Below are positions 51,723 through 59,801 of a DNA stretch of 64,000 bases, piece after piece. The notes beneath the pieces are model-generated. The model ran no database searches, was not told the DNA's origin, and saw only the letters and a program-made list of their open reading frames with translations. Position 1 is the stretch's first letter, and each line of letters begins with the position of its first letter. Source of the DNA: Terriglobia bacterium (GTDB lineage Bacteria; Acidobacteriota; Terriglobia; Terriglobales; Acidobacteriaceae); the NCBI GenBank assembly GCA_020073015.1, contig JAIQFZ010000004.1:1-64000 (forward strand), read 5' to 3'. Both the position numbers and the translations under genes were made by a program.

Positions 51723-52820
51723 TCACTTAGGCTCGTCCTTCTTTTCGTCCGTTGCTTTTTGGGTTTGGGGCTTTTCGGTCGCTGCCGTAGGCTTCTCGCT
51801 GTACTTTTTCAAAGCTTCCCAGTCCACCTGAGACAGAGTTTTCCAGTTTGCCTGAGCGTTGTTCAGAGCTTCCCAGTCCACCTGAGACAATCGAGCGCTC
51901 CAGTTTGCCTGAGCTTTGTTCAGAGCTTCCCAGTCTATCCGATCGACGAGGGAGTTAATAAAGCCCTGGGAGAATGCGCGGTTGGCGTAGGGCACTTTGC
52001 CATAAACATTCGGGTCTAAAGTCTCACCGTAGATAGCGGCCATGCTTGGAACTGTGGGGACGGAGAGCAGCTCCTTCTCTGCTTCCTCTTCCTTTTCTGA
52101 GACCGGGACGTCGAAAGATTTCAGAGCGTTTGCGAGACTCGGATACAGCGCGAGCGTGCGCTTTCGGCTCACTCGGTCGCTGAATTCATGGCGCAGGTGG
52201 TCGTTGACATAGGCCTTGTCTTCGATCGTGACTCCATAGTCTGAATCCCGGGACACGATCACGAGACCCATCTTTTTCTCCCGTGCACAGTGCACCATCC
52301 ATTCCCAGTTGAACGCGTCTCCGTAGGAGGTATCCCCTCTTTTCCCCGGCGGGCAACCGTGCAGCAGTCTTCGGTATGCGGCACGTCGAATACGTCGTCG
52401 CAGCGGGTTGTCGCGCGTGAGAGTCAGATCGTCGGTCTTCTGAAAGAGACGCTGACAGACTTGATAGACTGGGTCGTGCTGCGCGGGGTTGTCCAAGGCC
52501 TTGATGAGGCGAGCGCGCAGGTGTTTCACCCGCTTCTCCGCTTCTTTTAGGTTGCGGGCCATGACGAGAGCCGCTTTGGCGTCGGCGAAGATGCCTGGCC
52601 GGGAGATTGTTGTCGGCCCTTTCAACTCGCGCCAGCTCTCATAGATCACGGTCTGCCGGTTCTTCTTGAACTCGCTCTCAAGTTGGTACGTGATGATGAT
52701 CTGCTCCGAAACTTTTTCGGCGCGCTTGAGCAGTTGCAACCCGATGTCGTTTCGAGCCCTGTAGCAGTCGAGCCAGATGTTCGTGTCGATGAACAACAGA
52801 TTAGGAAGCGCCATGTGCAA
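51723..52820 (-). CDS. PIN-like (DUF4935) domain protein with C-terminal tandem repeats
   Basis: The 365-residue protein (the ATG at 52814 is a good alternative start) has an N-terminal PIN-like domain. It starts LLFIDTNIWLDCYRARND and carries late acidic residues in VSRDSDYG, typical of a DUF4935-type nuclease domain. The C-terminus has three copies of a (I/V)DWEALxxAQANW motif with a period of 18-19 residues (about 295-345), then a charged tail. PIN proteins cleave RNA. No antitoxin gene is visible next to it. It is flanked by REP hairpins. Confidence 0.78.
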   Translation of the reverse strand: MHMALPNLLFIDTNIWLDCYRARNDIGLQLLKRAEKVSEQIIITYQLESEFKKNRQTVIYESWRELKGPTTISRPGIFADAKAALVMARNLKEAEKRVKHLRARLIKALDNPAQHDPVYQVCQRLFQKTDDLTLTRDNPLRRRIRRAAYRRLLHGCPPGKRGDTSYGDAFNWEWMVHCAREKKMGLVIVSRDSDYGVTIEDKAYVNDHLRHEFSDRVSRKRTLALYPSLANALKSFDVPVSEKEEEAEKELLSVPTVPSMAAIYGETLDPNVYGKVPYANRAFSQGFINSLVDRIDWEALNKAQANWSARLSQVDWEALNNAQANWKTLSQVDWEALKKYSEKPTAATEKPQTQKATDEKKDEPK

Positions 52821-52938
52821 TAGATTCTAGTACCCGCAAGCAGGTTTGACCAAAATGCTGTAGTAGTTCGCTGCAGTTCTCTGCTCTATCTCGCTGTCCG
52901 TTGGCATTTCATAGTACTGTCGGGAGTTGTCCGAGCCG

Positions 52939-52976
52939 GGTGCCCCACTCATCGCGCACTTTGCGATGAGTGGGTT
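52939..52976. repeat. REP hairpin upstream of the RAYT gene
   Basis: CCCACTCATCGC (52944-52955) pairs perfectly with GCGATGAGTGGG (52963-52974), preceded by GGTGC. It lies 65 bases before the start of the transposase gene and is one half of a pair that brackets it. Confidence 0.75.
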
Positions 52977-53040
52977 TCGTCACAACCCGACTGTATCGGG
53001 ATCACCGTAACTCTCCAACCCTTGTGACTATTCTGACTGA

Positions 53041-53637
53041 GTGACCAAGCGTCTCCATCGTTATTATGGCACGCACGATCTACACTTCATCACCGGCAGT
53101 TGTTACCACCGGCAACCGGAATTGGGTTCGGCCTGGCGACGCGACCTGTTTTTGAAAATCCTGGAAGAGGCGCGCCGCAAGTACCGCTTCGTCGTTCATG
53201 GATATGTGGTCCTGCCTGAGCACTTTCATCTGCTCATCACCGAGCCCGAGGTGGGCGACCCGTCGGTGGTGATGAAGGTGATCAAGGAGCGCTTCTCGCG
53301 GGAGGTGAACCGGACAAGTAAGCAAGCTGCGGTCGAGCCGGGCGTCCTCTGGCAGAAGATGCGGGAACCGATTTGGCAGAAGCGTTTCTATGATTTCAAC
53401 GTGTGGAGCGCGCGCAAGCAGATCGAGAAGCTGCGGTATATGCACCGGAACCCGGTGAAGCGGGGATTGGTGGAGCGACCTGAGCAGTGGCAGTGGAGCA
53501 GTTTCCGGGCCTACTTCTATGGGGAGACGGGACCGGTGCGCGTGAAGTCCCAGGAGTGGGCACTGGAAATCAAGCGTCGTCCGGTTGAGAGTTTTGCCGA
53601 AGTCGAGAACCCACTCATTCGCAAAGTGCGCGAATGA
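53041..53637 (+). CDS. RAYT (REP-associated tyrosine transposase)
   Basis: The 198-residue protein has the Y1/HUH transposase fold: HFITGSCYHRQP near the start, the HUH motif PEHFHLLI (H61, H63), and the catalytic tyrosine Y133 in RYMHRNPVKRGLV, then SSFRAYFYGE. RAYTs are single-copy relatives of IS200/IS605 transposases that act on REP sequences. A GTG at 53041 is the start. The coding end lies inside a REP hairpin (53610-53642), so the gene and its substrate share DNA. Confidence 0.9.
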   Translation: MTKRLHRYYGTHDLHFITGSCYHRQPELGSAWRRDLFLKILEEARRKYRFVVHGYVVLPEHFHLLITEPEVGDPSVVMKVIKERFSREVNRTSKQAAVEPGVLWQKMREPIWQKRFYDFNVWSARKQIEKLRYMHRNPVKRGLVERPEQWQWSSFRAYFYGETGPVRVKSQEWALEIKRRPVESFAEVENPLIRKVRE

Positions 53638-53650
53638 GTGGGGCACCCGG
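53610..53650. repeat. REP hairpin overlapping the 3' end of the RAYT gene
   Basis: CCCACTCATTCGC (53610-53622) pairs with GCGAATGAGTGGG (53630-53642), followed by GCACCC. The stop codon of the transposase gene (53635-53637) lies in the right arm. Together with 52939-52976 it frames the gene, in the opposite orientation. Confidence 0.75.
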
Positions 53651-53698
53651 CCCTGCCTCGCCCCGGAAGAGCACGCGGAAGTACGGCACCTGACCCTC

Positions 53699-53727
53699 TT
53701 GACAGACGAACGGCTCTGGTTCAAAAT
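53699..53727 (+). promoter_or_regulatory. Putative promoter for the secreted protein gene
   Basis: TTGACA at 53699-53704 is followed after 17 bases by CAAAAT at 53722-53727. The gene starts at 53944, so the leader would be long (about 210 bases). The rest of the 306-base gap (53638-53943) shows no gene. Confidence 0.4.
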
Positions 53728-53943
53728 CGCCCACAATTCTTTGAGCCCTGATCGGTTGACAACAACCGCCGAACTCCCCCTGGGCCTTGAATCTGCTGAC
53801 AAGCAAGTGAAGTTGAGGTGCGTCGGCTCTGAGTCCGAAGCCGTCGCCCCGCAGAATCGCAACGGTACGAAGAGACTCGATCGTCCCCGCGCAGGCGAGT
53901 CTCAAGCCAGCAACCCAGCGCCACCAAATCTTGGGAGACAACC

Positions 53944-54744
53944 ATGATGCTAAACAGATCCACCCTTCTCTTAGCGGTACTCGCGTTTTCGATGCTGGCG
54001 TTCGGCCAGCAAGCCAGCCAGCCCCAGGCCGGAACGGGTACGCCGGCCTCCACGGCGTGCTCGCTCACTTACAGCTCCGGACCGCTGGCCACCTTCACTC
54101 GATACTGCCTGAGCGGCAATGGCAATATTGTGCAGTTGGACAGCCCCTCGGGTTTCGAGTACATCAGCAACGGAGGTCCCATGGAGGGCTATGGCATTTG
54201 TGACATAACCCCCAACGTGGCTTATTACGACTACGCCTCCATCGATAGCGCCAACTGGGGAGCAACTACGGTGACCACCCCGACCGCCACCACCGCGAAG
54301 TTCGTCCGCACTACCGGCGATGGCATTTGGCAATTAACCCAGACCGTCGTTCAGATCAAGGCAGGTGCGGCCGGTCCCGGATCGGTGAAGGTCACCATGG
54401 CGCTCAAGAATCTCAGCACCATTAGCCGGAATGCAGTCCTGTTACGGATTGCCAACGTGAATGCGGGTCCGGTGGCAATCAACGACGAGTTTGTCTCGAG
54501 CTTCAATTCCGCGTTTGGAGAGGAGCCCGGCGCCAGCTGGGGTCTGGGACTCACCACGAACACGTTCACCTTTGCCCACAATGGTATGGTCCTGAGCGTC
54601 CCCACCGGTCCGGATCCCTGCCACTACGTGACGTTTATCAGCAACGCTGCTTTTGTCGGAGACGGCTCGATCGGACACGTCTATGCGATCACAGTGCCAA
54701 AGGGAGCCACCAAGACGGTCACAATGACGTATAAGCCGATTTAA
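53944..54744 (+). CDS. Secreted protein of unknown function
   Basis: The 266-residue protein has a signal peptide (STLLLAVLAFSMLAFGQQA) and a mature part rich in T, S, G and N with beta-strand-like segments, among them a paired-cysteine stretch (C in RYCLSG, C in YGICDI). No transmembrane helix follows. It looks like a surface or extracellular beta-rich protein. No family is recognised. A GGGAG site precedes the ATG at 53944. Confidence 0.65.
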   Translation: MMLNRSTLLLAVLAFSMLAFGQQASQPQAGTGTPASTACSLTYSSGPLATFTRYCLSGNGNIVQLDSPSGFEYISNGGPMEGYGICDITPNVAYYDYASIDSANWGATTVTTPTATTAKFVRTTGDGIWQLTQTVVQIKAGAAGPGSVKVTMALKNLSTISRNAVLLRIANVNAGPVAINDEFVSSFNSAFGEEPGASWGLGLTTNTFTFAHNGMVLSVPTGPDPCHYVTFISNAAFVGDGSIGHVYAITVPKGATKTVTMTYKPI

Positions 54745-54850
54745 GGCGGGTGGGCCCCTTTAACGGGGAGAACTCCGCCCGACCCCCCGCGCTTCGGAGT
54801 TGGCTCTGGGACCGCATTTCAGATTCTCGTACAGAGCTCATATCAAGGTC

Positions 54851-54960
54851 CGGTGGGCCACTCTATCGGGGAAGCATAACGCGGGTTCGTCTTGCAACAT
54901 TGACCAAAATAACTGGGGTGCGCCACTTCTCGCGCTTTTCGAGAAGTGGCCTGCCGAACC
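54851..54960. repeat. Long repeat with REP hairpin, copy A
   Basis: This about 100-base stretch contains the hairpin GCCACTTCTCG (54922-54932) / CGAGAAGTGGC (54940-54950) and, before it, GTGGGCCAC and GCATAACGCGGGTT-type sequence. The same order recurs with differences at 56752-56892, so it is a repeated unit. The 350-base gap (54745-55094) holds this, the next hairpin and nothing else. Confidence 0.65.
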
Positions 54961-55039
54961 GCTGACACCGTTCGACTCCGCTTTACGCAGCCGGGTGGCC
55001 ACAGCGTTGACATCCGCGGCGCCAACCGTGGTGAGACCT

Positions 55040-55079
55040 CGCCCACTCATTCGCAATAGGCGCAAGTGGGTGGGCACCC
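55040..55079. repeat. Degenerate REP hairpin after the Kelch gene
   Basis: GCCCACTCATTCGC pairs imperfectly with GCGCAAGTGGGTGGG at 55041-55075, followed by GCACCC. It lies 16 bases beyond the stop of the Kelch lipoprotein gene and may help to end that transcript. Confidence 0.55.
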
Positions 55080-55094
55080 GCTACTCGCGTACCA

Positions 55095-56726
55095 TCAGGG
55101 CTCGAACTTCCACACGTCGTTGAGAGATCCCAGCGTGGCGGCCGAAAAGCCATACCCACTGAACAACCAAAAATTCCCGTCCGCATCGGTCCAACCGACA
55201 CTAGAGTAGCGCGATCCGGGGACATTGCCGGGGGCAGGGACCCCGAGGTTCCCGTATGTCCCGAGTTGATTGATTACGTTCGAGCCGCCCATCCACGTCC
55301 ACTGGCCCGCGCTGTATTTCCACAAATCGTTGAGCGCTTGCGCTGCTGCCCCGGTGGAGTCATAGCCAAAGCCACCAAAGAGCCAGACATTCCCGGTCGC
55401 ATCGGTCAAGATGACAGACTTGCTTCGGGCCCCGGGAACATTGCCGGGGGCAGGGACACCCTGAGTGCCGTACGTTCCTTTTTGATTGGCGACGTTCGAC
55501 TCGCCCATCCACGTCCATTCGCCCGCACTGTACTTCCACAAGTCGTTGAGAAATCCGCCTCCTGCCGTGCCGGTCGAGTCATAGCCCAAACCGCCGAAGA
55601 GCCAGATATTTCCTGACGCATCGGTCCAGGCGATAGCCCCGTCTCGTGCCCCCGGCACGTTACCCGGGGCGGGCGTACCCTGAGTGCCGTACGTTCCCGC
55701 CTGGTTCTCCACGTTCGCCCCGCTCATCCACGTCCATTCGCCCGCGCTGTACTTCCACAGATCGTTGAGATCACTGCAGTTCCCGACCGAGTCACAGCCT
55801 GCACCGCCGAAAAGCCAGAAATTTCCAGACGCATCGGCCCACCCCGCAGCAAACGCTCGTGCCCCAGGAATGTTGCCAGGGGCAGGCGTACCCTGAGTGC
55901 CGTACGTCCCTTTTTGCATCCCCACGTTCGCTCCGCCCATCCACGCCCATTGACCTGCGCTGTACGTCCACAAGTCGTCGAGCTCTCCGTACGTCCCGGT
56001 CGAGTCAATGCCCACCCCACCGAAGAGCCAGACATTCCCAGACGCATCGGTCCAAATGACAGGTCCGCTTCGTGCCCCGGGAACATTGCCGGGGGCAGGC
56101 GTTCCAAGGGTTCCGTACGTCCCCGCCTGATTGACTACATTCGCTCCGCCCATCCACGTCCATTCCCCTGCGCTGTACTTCCACAGGTCGTTGAGCGCTC
56201 CCGCCACTAGTCCGGTGGAGTCATAGCCTGCCCCGCCGAAAAGCCAGAGACTCCCGGAGGTATCGGTCCAAATGGCAGATCCGCTTCGTGCCCCGGGAAC
56301 ATTGCCCGGGGCAGGCGTCCCAAGGGTTCCGTACGTCCCCGCCTGGTTGACCGCGTTCGCCCCACCCTCCCAAGTCCATTCGTTGTGCCCGCAATCGACA
56401 CCGATGTTTGTGACGTTGGCGGTTACTGTTCCACTGCCAAGCGTCACTCCACAGGTCTGCGCCGGAGAGGAGGGCTGCACGGCGACCGTCACTTTGTAAG
56501 TGCTTCCGCTGGGAAGGGCGGTCCGAAAGGTGAAGGTTCCGTCGGCGGAGACCGGCAGGTTGTCGCCACCATTGTCCTGCAAGACCAGCCCCGAACCGGA
56601 GAGAGCTGAAACGGAGCCGCCAATTGTATAAGTGATTGGAGGCGGTGTTGTCGAACTCCCGCCGCCGCCGCACGCTGAAAAACCGAGCAACAGCATGACG
56701 ATTAACAGCAACATGCGCGGATTCAT
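55095..56726 (-). CDS. Kelch-repeat lipoprotein
   Basis: From the ATG at 56726 the 543-residue protein has a lipoprotein signal ending in GFSAC, a glycine and threonine/proline linker, and then a domain of about 90 residues. Six near-identical Kelch repeats of about 71 residues follow, each with GTYGTxGxPAPGN(V/I)PGAR, (W/F)LFxGxG, LNDLWKYSAGxWTWM and NV segments. Six repeats fit a six-bladed propeller on the cell surface. The repeats are also similar at the DNA level, which allows unequal recombination. The binding partner is unknown. Confidence 0.85.
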   Translation of the reverse strand: MNPRMLLLIVMLLLGFSACGGGGSSTTPPPITYTIGGSVSALSGSGLVLQDNGGDNLPVSADGTFTFRTALPSGSTYKVTVAVQPSSPAQTCGVTLGSGTVTANVTNIGVDCGHNEWTWEGGANAVNQAGTYGTLGTPAPGNVPGARSGSAIWTDTSGSLWLFGGAGYDSTGLVAGALNDLWKYSAGEWTWMGGANVVNQAGTYGTLGTPAPGNVPGARSGPVIWTDASGNVWLFGGVGIDSTGTYGELDDLWTYSAGQWAWMGGANVGMQKGTYGTQGTPAPGNIPGARAFAAGWADASGNFWLFGGAGCDSVGNCSDLNDLWKYSAGEWTWMSGANVENQAGTYGTQGTPAPGNVPGARDGAIAWTDASGNIWLFGGLGYDSTGTAGGGFLNDLWKYSAGEWTWMGESNVANQKGTYGTQGVPAPGNVPGARSKSVILTDATGNVWLFGGFGYDSTGAAAQALNDLWKYSAGQWTWMGGSNVINQLGTYGNLGVPAPGNVPGSRYSSVGWTDADGNFWLFSGYGFSAATLGSLNDVWKFEP

Positions 56727-56751
56727 GTTGTCTCTCAAAGGTTCCTCCTCG

Positions 56752-56892
56752 GCGGGTGGGCCACTTAAACGGGGGAAGTATAACGCGGGTTTGTCGTTTA
56801 ACATGGGCCGAACTAACTAGGGGTGCGCCACTTCTCGCGCTTTTCGAGAAAGCTTGCCCTGAGCGATAGCCGAAGGGTGGCCTGCCAAACCC
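56752..56892. repeat. Long repeat with REP hairpin, copy B, carrying an extra segment
   Basis: It matches 54851-54960 in order: GTGGGCCAC, then GTATAACGCGGGTTT, then GGGGTGCGCCACTTCTCGCG. After CGAGAA it contains a segment AGCTTGCCCTGAGCGATAGC and more before GGCCTGCC, and this segment is absent from copy A. The extra part resembles the 49130-49200 element. It lies upstream of the Kelch gene. Confidence 0.6.
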
Positions 56893-56934
56893 CATTCCCG
56901 CAACCTGTGAAGCCGTGCCCTTCCACAATCCTCG

Positions 56935-57696
56935 TCAGATCGACTTCACCGGAATCGCGAGCAAGTCATCGACGAGCCCCATTTCCTTCTGCACAAACGG
57001 TTCGGCATAGGTGACGCCTGCCTGCATACCGTAGAAGCGCGCCATCGACTCGACTCGGGCGCGAATTTCGGCCTGCGCCGGGAAGATGCCGCTGCCTGCT
57101 TGCTGGTCGGTGAATTGGGACTTGTAGGCCATCATAGACTCGAAGCGCGATTCGAACTGCTCGGTAATATCAACGACGAACGTAGGCCGCACGTCGCGGT
57201 AGAGGCTGGCGTAGATGATCTTAAACGGCCGGTGAGGCAAGGTAGCGCCGGCGCTCTCGCCGGCAACGGTCGCATCGGATAACTGACGACCGACGGCTAA
57301 CTTCGCCAGTCCCGCGAGGAACGCCGCTTCATATCCCAGTACCGACGCCGTGTAGTGATCCGGATGGCGGCCTTCCCAGTAGGGAAGAATGAGCACGCGG
57401 GGCCGCTGCTCTCGCAGGACGCGAGCCACTTTGAGCCTGTTCTCCCAAGTGTTCTCGACGCGGCCGTCCGGAATATCAAGCGCCAGCCGCCATGAGACCT
57501 TCAGAATGCGCGCCGCTTCGGCCGCTTCGCGAGCGCGGTCTTCGGCGGTGCCGCGCGTTCCCATCTCACCCTGCGTGAGGTCGAGAATGCCGGTGCGGTA
57601 GCCGCGCTCAGCCATCTTGAGCAAAGTGCCGCCGCAGGTTTGCTCGACGTCGTCACGATGCGCGGCAAGGGCGAGAATGTCGAGGTTGGCTGCCAT
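56935..57696 (-). CDS. bshB1: PIG-L deacetylase, bacillithiol biosynthesis BshB1 type
   Basis: From the ATG at 57696 the 253-residue protein shows the LmbE/PIG-L zinc hydrolase motif AAHRDDVEQTCGGTLLK (the usual AHPDD has Arg for Pro). It also has TGILDLTQGEMGTRGTAEDRAREAAEAARIL and the HPDH motif in EGRHPDHYTAS. This pattern is that of BshB1, which deacetylates GlcNAc-malate on the way to bacillithiol, the main low-molecular-weight thiol of some bacteria. It ends an operon with an ABC-2 exporter. Confidence 0.9.
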   Translation of the reverse strand: MAANLDILALAAHRDDVEQTCGGTLLKMAERGYRTGILDLTQGEMGTRGTAEDRAREAAEAARILKVSWRLALDIPDGRVENTWENRLKVARVLREQRPRVLILPYWEGRHPDHYTASVLGYEAAFLAGLAKLAVGRQLSDATVAGESAGATLPHRPFKIIYASLYRDVRPTFVVDITEQFESRFESMMAYKSQFTDQQAGSGIFPAQAEIRARVESMARFYGMQAGVTYAEPFVQKEMGLVDDLLAIPVKSI

Positions 57697-57724
57697 ATAT
57701 GCTGTTGGACGCCCGCTAACTGCA

Positions 57725-57775
57725 GATCCCTCTCCTTCGGCTTCGCTCAGGGTCGGGATGACAAAACAAAGGAAT
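57725..57775. repeat. Short intergenic repeat
   Basis: CCTTCGGCTTCGCTCAGGGT and the following GGGATGACAAA lie in the gap between bshB1 and the ABC-2 permease. CTTCGGCT-TCGCTCAGG is similar to CCTTCGGCTATCGCTCAGGG at 49142, so both belong to a dispersed repeat. Confidence 0.4.
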
Positions 57776-57781
57776 ACTTTT

Positions 57782-58618
57782 CTACGCTGCCGGCTTCGTC
57801 GTGCGCCGGTTAGCGAGCACAAACGCCAGCCCGAACATGAACAGCGCAAACAGCACCAGGGTCAGGATCGATGCGGTCAGCGAAAATTCGAACGAGAATG
57901 AACTGGGCGCTTCGGGATACATCAGCGTGCGCAGGGCTTCAACGCCGTAGGTCAGCGGGTTGGCGTACATGATCCAGCGAATCCACTGCGAAGCCTTGGA
58001 AAGAGGGAAGAGCGCTCCCGAAAGCAGCCACAGCGGAATCAGAAACAAATTGATGATGGCATGAAAGGCCTGCGTCGAATCCATGGGCCACGCAATGGCG
58101 AATCCCAGAGCGGTCAGGGCGAATGAGACGAGGAACACCGTGAGGACGATCAGCCCAAAGGAGGCGAGCGTCATGTGGATGCCGACGAACGGCGAGAAAA
58201 CCAGAAAAATCAAGCCCTGGATAGCGGCCAGGGTCGTGCCGCCCAATACCTTTCCCAGAACAATCGCGGTGCGCGGCACCGGCGCCACCAGCACGGAAAG
58301 CAGGAAACCTTCATTGCGGTCCTCGATCACCGACATCATGGTGAAAATTGCGGTGAAGAGCACAATCATGACCAGCGCGCCGGGATAGAAATAATCCAGG
58401 TAGTTTTGCTGTCCGGCGGCTTGCCCCGAGCGGAACGAAGTTCCGAAGCCTGAGCCAATGACGATCCAAAACAGAAGCGGAGAAAGAATGACTCCGACCA
58501 CCCGTGCCCGCTGCCGGTAGAAGCGCACCACCTCGCGCCACCACAGTGTGAATGCGGGCAGCAGGACTCCGACAGAAGCGGGGACGGCAGCTGGAAGAGT
58601 TGCGGTTTGAGTCGCCAT
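57782..58618 (-). CDS. ABC-2 type transporter permease
   Basis: The 278-residue protein has about six membrane helices, the usual size for ABC-2 exporters of drugs, antibiotics or polysaccharide units. The segment LNGFLLSVLVAPV-like EGFLLSVLVAPVPR is typical of DrrB-type permeases. The ATPase gene lies just upstream on the same strand, with an AT-rich hairpin between. The substrate is unknown. Confidence 0.9.
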   Translation of the reverse strand: MATQTATLPAAVPASVGVLLPAFTLWWREVVRFYRQRARVVGVILSPLLFWIVIGSGFGTSFRSGQAAGQQNYLDYFYPGALVMIVLFTAIFTMMSVIEDRNEGFLLSVLVAPVPRTAIVLGKVLGGTTLAAIQGLIFLVFSPFVGIHMTLASFGLIVLTVFLVSFALTALGFAIAWPMDSTQAFHAIINLFLIPLWLLSGALFPLSKASQWIRWIMYANPLTYGVEALRTLMYPEAPSSFSFEFSLTASILTLVLFALFMFGLAFVLANRRTTKPAA

Positions 58619-58635
58619 AAAATTTGTAATTGAGT

Positions 58636-58688
58636 AATTTGTAATTGGTAATTGAAATCCGGCGCTTCAAAATTACCAATTACAAATT
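58636..58688. repeat. AT-rich perfect inverted repeat between the ABC genes
   Basis: AATTTGTAATTGGTAATT (58636-58653) is mirrored exactly by AATTACCAATTACAAATT (58671-58688), with a 17-base loop. A third partial copy CCAATTACAAAT follows at 58690-58701. The AT content is striking in this GC-rich window. Confidence 0.7.
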
Positions 58689-58704
58689 GCCAATTACAAA
58701 TCGC

Positions 58705-59739
58705 TCAGCGTTTCTTTGCCTTCTTCTTTTGTCCTGTCTCCGCTGCGGCCTCACCCTCTTCGTTCCAGAATCGATGTCCCGTTCGATGAATGAAGACATC
58801 TTCCAGTGTCGGCTTGCTCACGCTGAGAGACTGGATTTCGCCCGGGAAGGCCTCGACTACGTCGGGCACAAAGCGATGCCCGCTCTCGATCTCCAGGCGC
58901 ACGTGAGTGTCCATCACGCTGGCGTCGACGTGAAACTTGCTGCGAATGCGGTCAGCGAGGCTCTGTGGATCGCGCGCTTCCAGCAGGATTACGTCGCCTC
59001 CGATTTCACGCGTGAGTTCCTCCGGCGTGCCCAGTGCCACCAGGTTGCCTTCGTTCAGGATGGCCAGCCGGTCGCAGCGTTCCGCTTCTTCCATCAGGTG
59101 CGTAGTGACGATAACGGAGACGTGCTCCTCGTCGCGCAGGACCTGCAGGTATTGCCAGAGATCGCGCCGTGCGCCGGGATCAAGGCCGGTGGTCGGTTCA
59201 TCGAGCAGTAAAACCTCGGGATGATGCAAGAGGCCTTTGGCAAGTTCAATGCGCCGCTGCATTCCACCGGAGAAGGTTTCAACCCGGTCGCCCGCGCGGT
59301 CGAGCAATCCGACGCGGGTCAGAATCTCTTCAATCCGCTTCTTCAATTCCGGTCCGCGGAGACCATAGAGGTGTCCCTGATGCCAAAGGTTCTCGTAGGC
59401 GGTCAGTTTCAGATCGACGCTCTGTGCCTGGAAGACGACGCCGATATGACGCCGGAGCGCGCCCGGCTGGCGAACTGCATCCAGACCGACGATGGTAGCG
59501 GCGCCAGAACTCGGCACCATAAGAGTAGAAAGAATCCGGAAAAGAGTCGTCTTACCACTGCCGTTTGGGCCGAGTAGCCCGAATAACTCCGCGGGACGAA
59601 CGTCAAAGGAAACGCCGTTGAGCGCCGTTCGGTCCTGATAGCGGTGTACCAAGCCCCGGACCGCAATGACAGCCGAGTTGGCCTGCGTAGCTGGAGCTTC
59701 CGGAGGAGCGAGGGCAATGGCACTCGGATTTGAGGTCAC
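58705..59739 (-). CDS. ABC-2 type transporter ATP-binding protein
   Basis: The 344-residue nucleotide-binding protein has Walker A GLLGPNGSGKTTLF, signature ETFSGGMQRRIEL, Walker B VLLLDEPTTGLDPGAR and the H-loop VTTHLMEEAE. It is of the DrrA/CcmA type, with an extra C-terminal domain of about 100 residues and a lysine-rich tail. With the ABC-2 permease it forms an exporter. The two lie upstream of bshB1. Confidence 0.93.
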   Translation of the reverse strand: MTSNPSAIALAPPEAPATQANSAVIAVRGLVHRYQDRTALNGVSFDVRPAELFGLLGPNGSGKTTLFRILSTLMVPSSGAATIVGLDAVRQPGALRRHIGVVFQAQSVDLKLTAYENLWHQGHLYGLRGPELKKRIEEILTRVGLLDRAGDRVETFSGGMQRRIELAKGLLHHPEVLLLDEPTTGLDPGARRDLWQYLQVLRDEEHVSVIVTTHLMEEAERCDRLAILNEGNLVALGTPEELTREIGGDVILLEARDPQSLADRIRSKFHVDASVMDTHVRLEIESGHRFVPDVVEAFPGEIQSLSVSKPTLEDVFIHRTGHRFWNEEGEAAAETGQKKKAKKR

Positions 59740-59801
59740 AGGCTATTTTACGACGTTCGATTGCAGAACATCATCATTCGGATAAACATTGTGTGTTGTC
59801 T

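Noticed and set aside
51723-52820. Toxin-antitoxin pair with the PIN protein as toxin
   Set aside because: No small antitoxin gene is adjacent on either side, and the protein is longer than typical VapC toxins.
55095-56380. CRISPR-like array in the Kelch gene
   Set aside because: The repeats of about 213 bases are in frame and encode Kelch motifs; there are no short repeat and spacer units.
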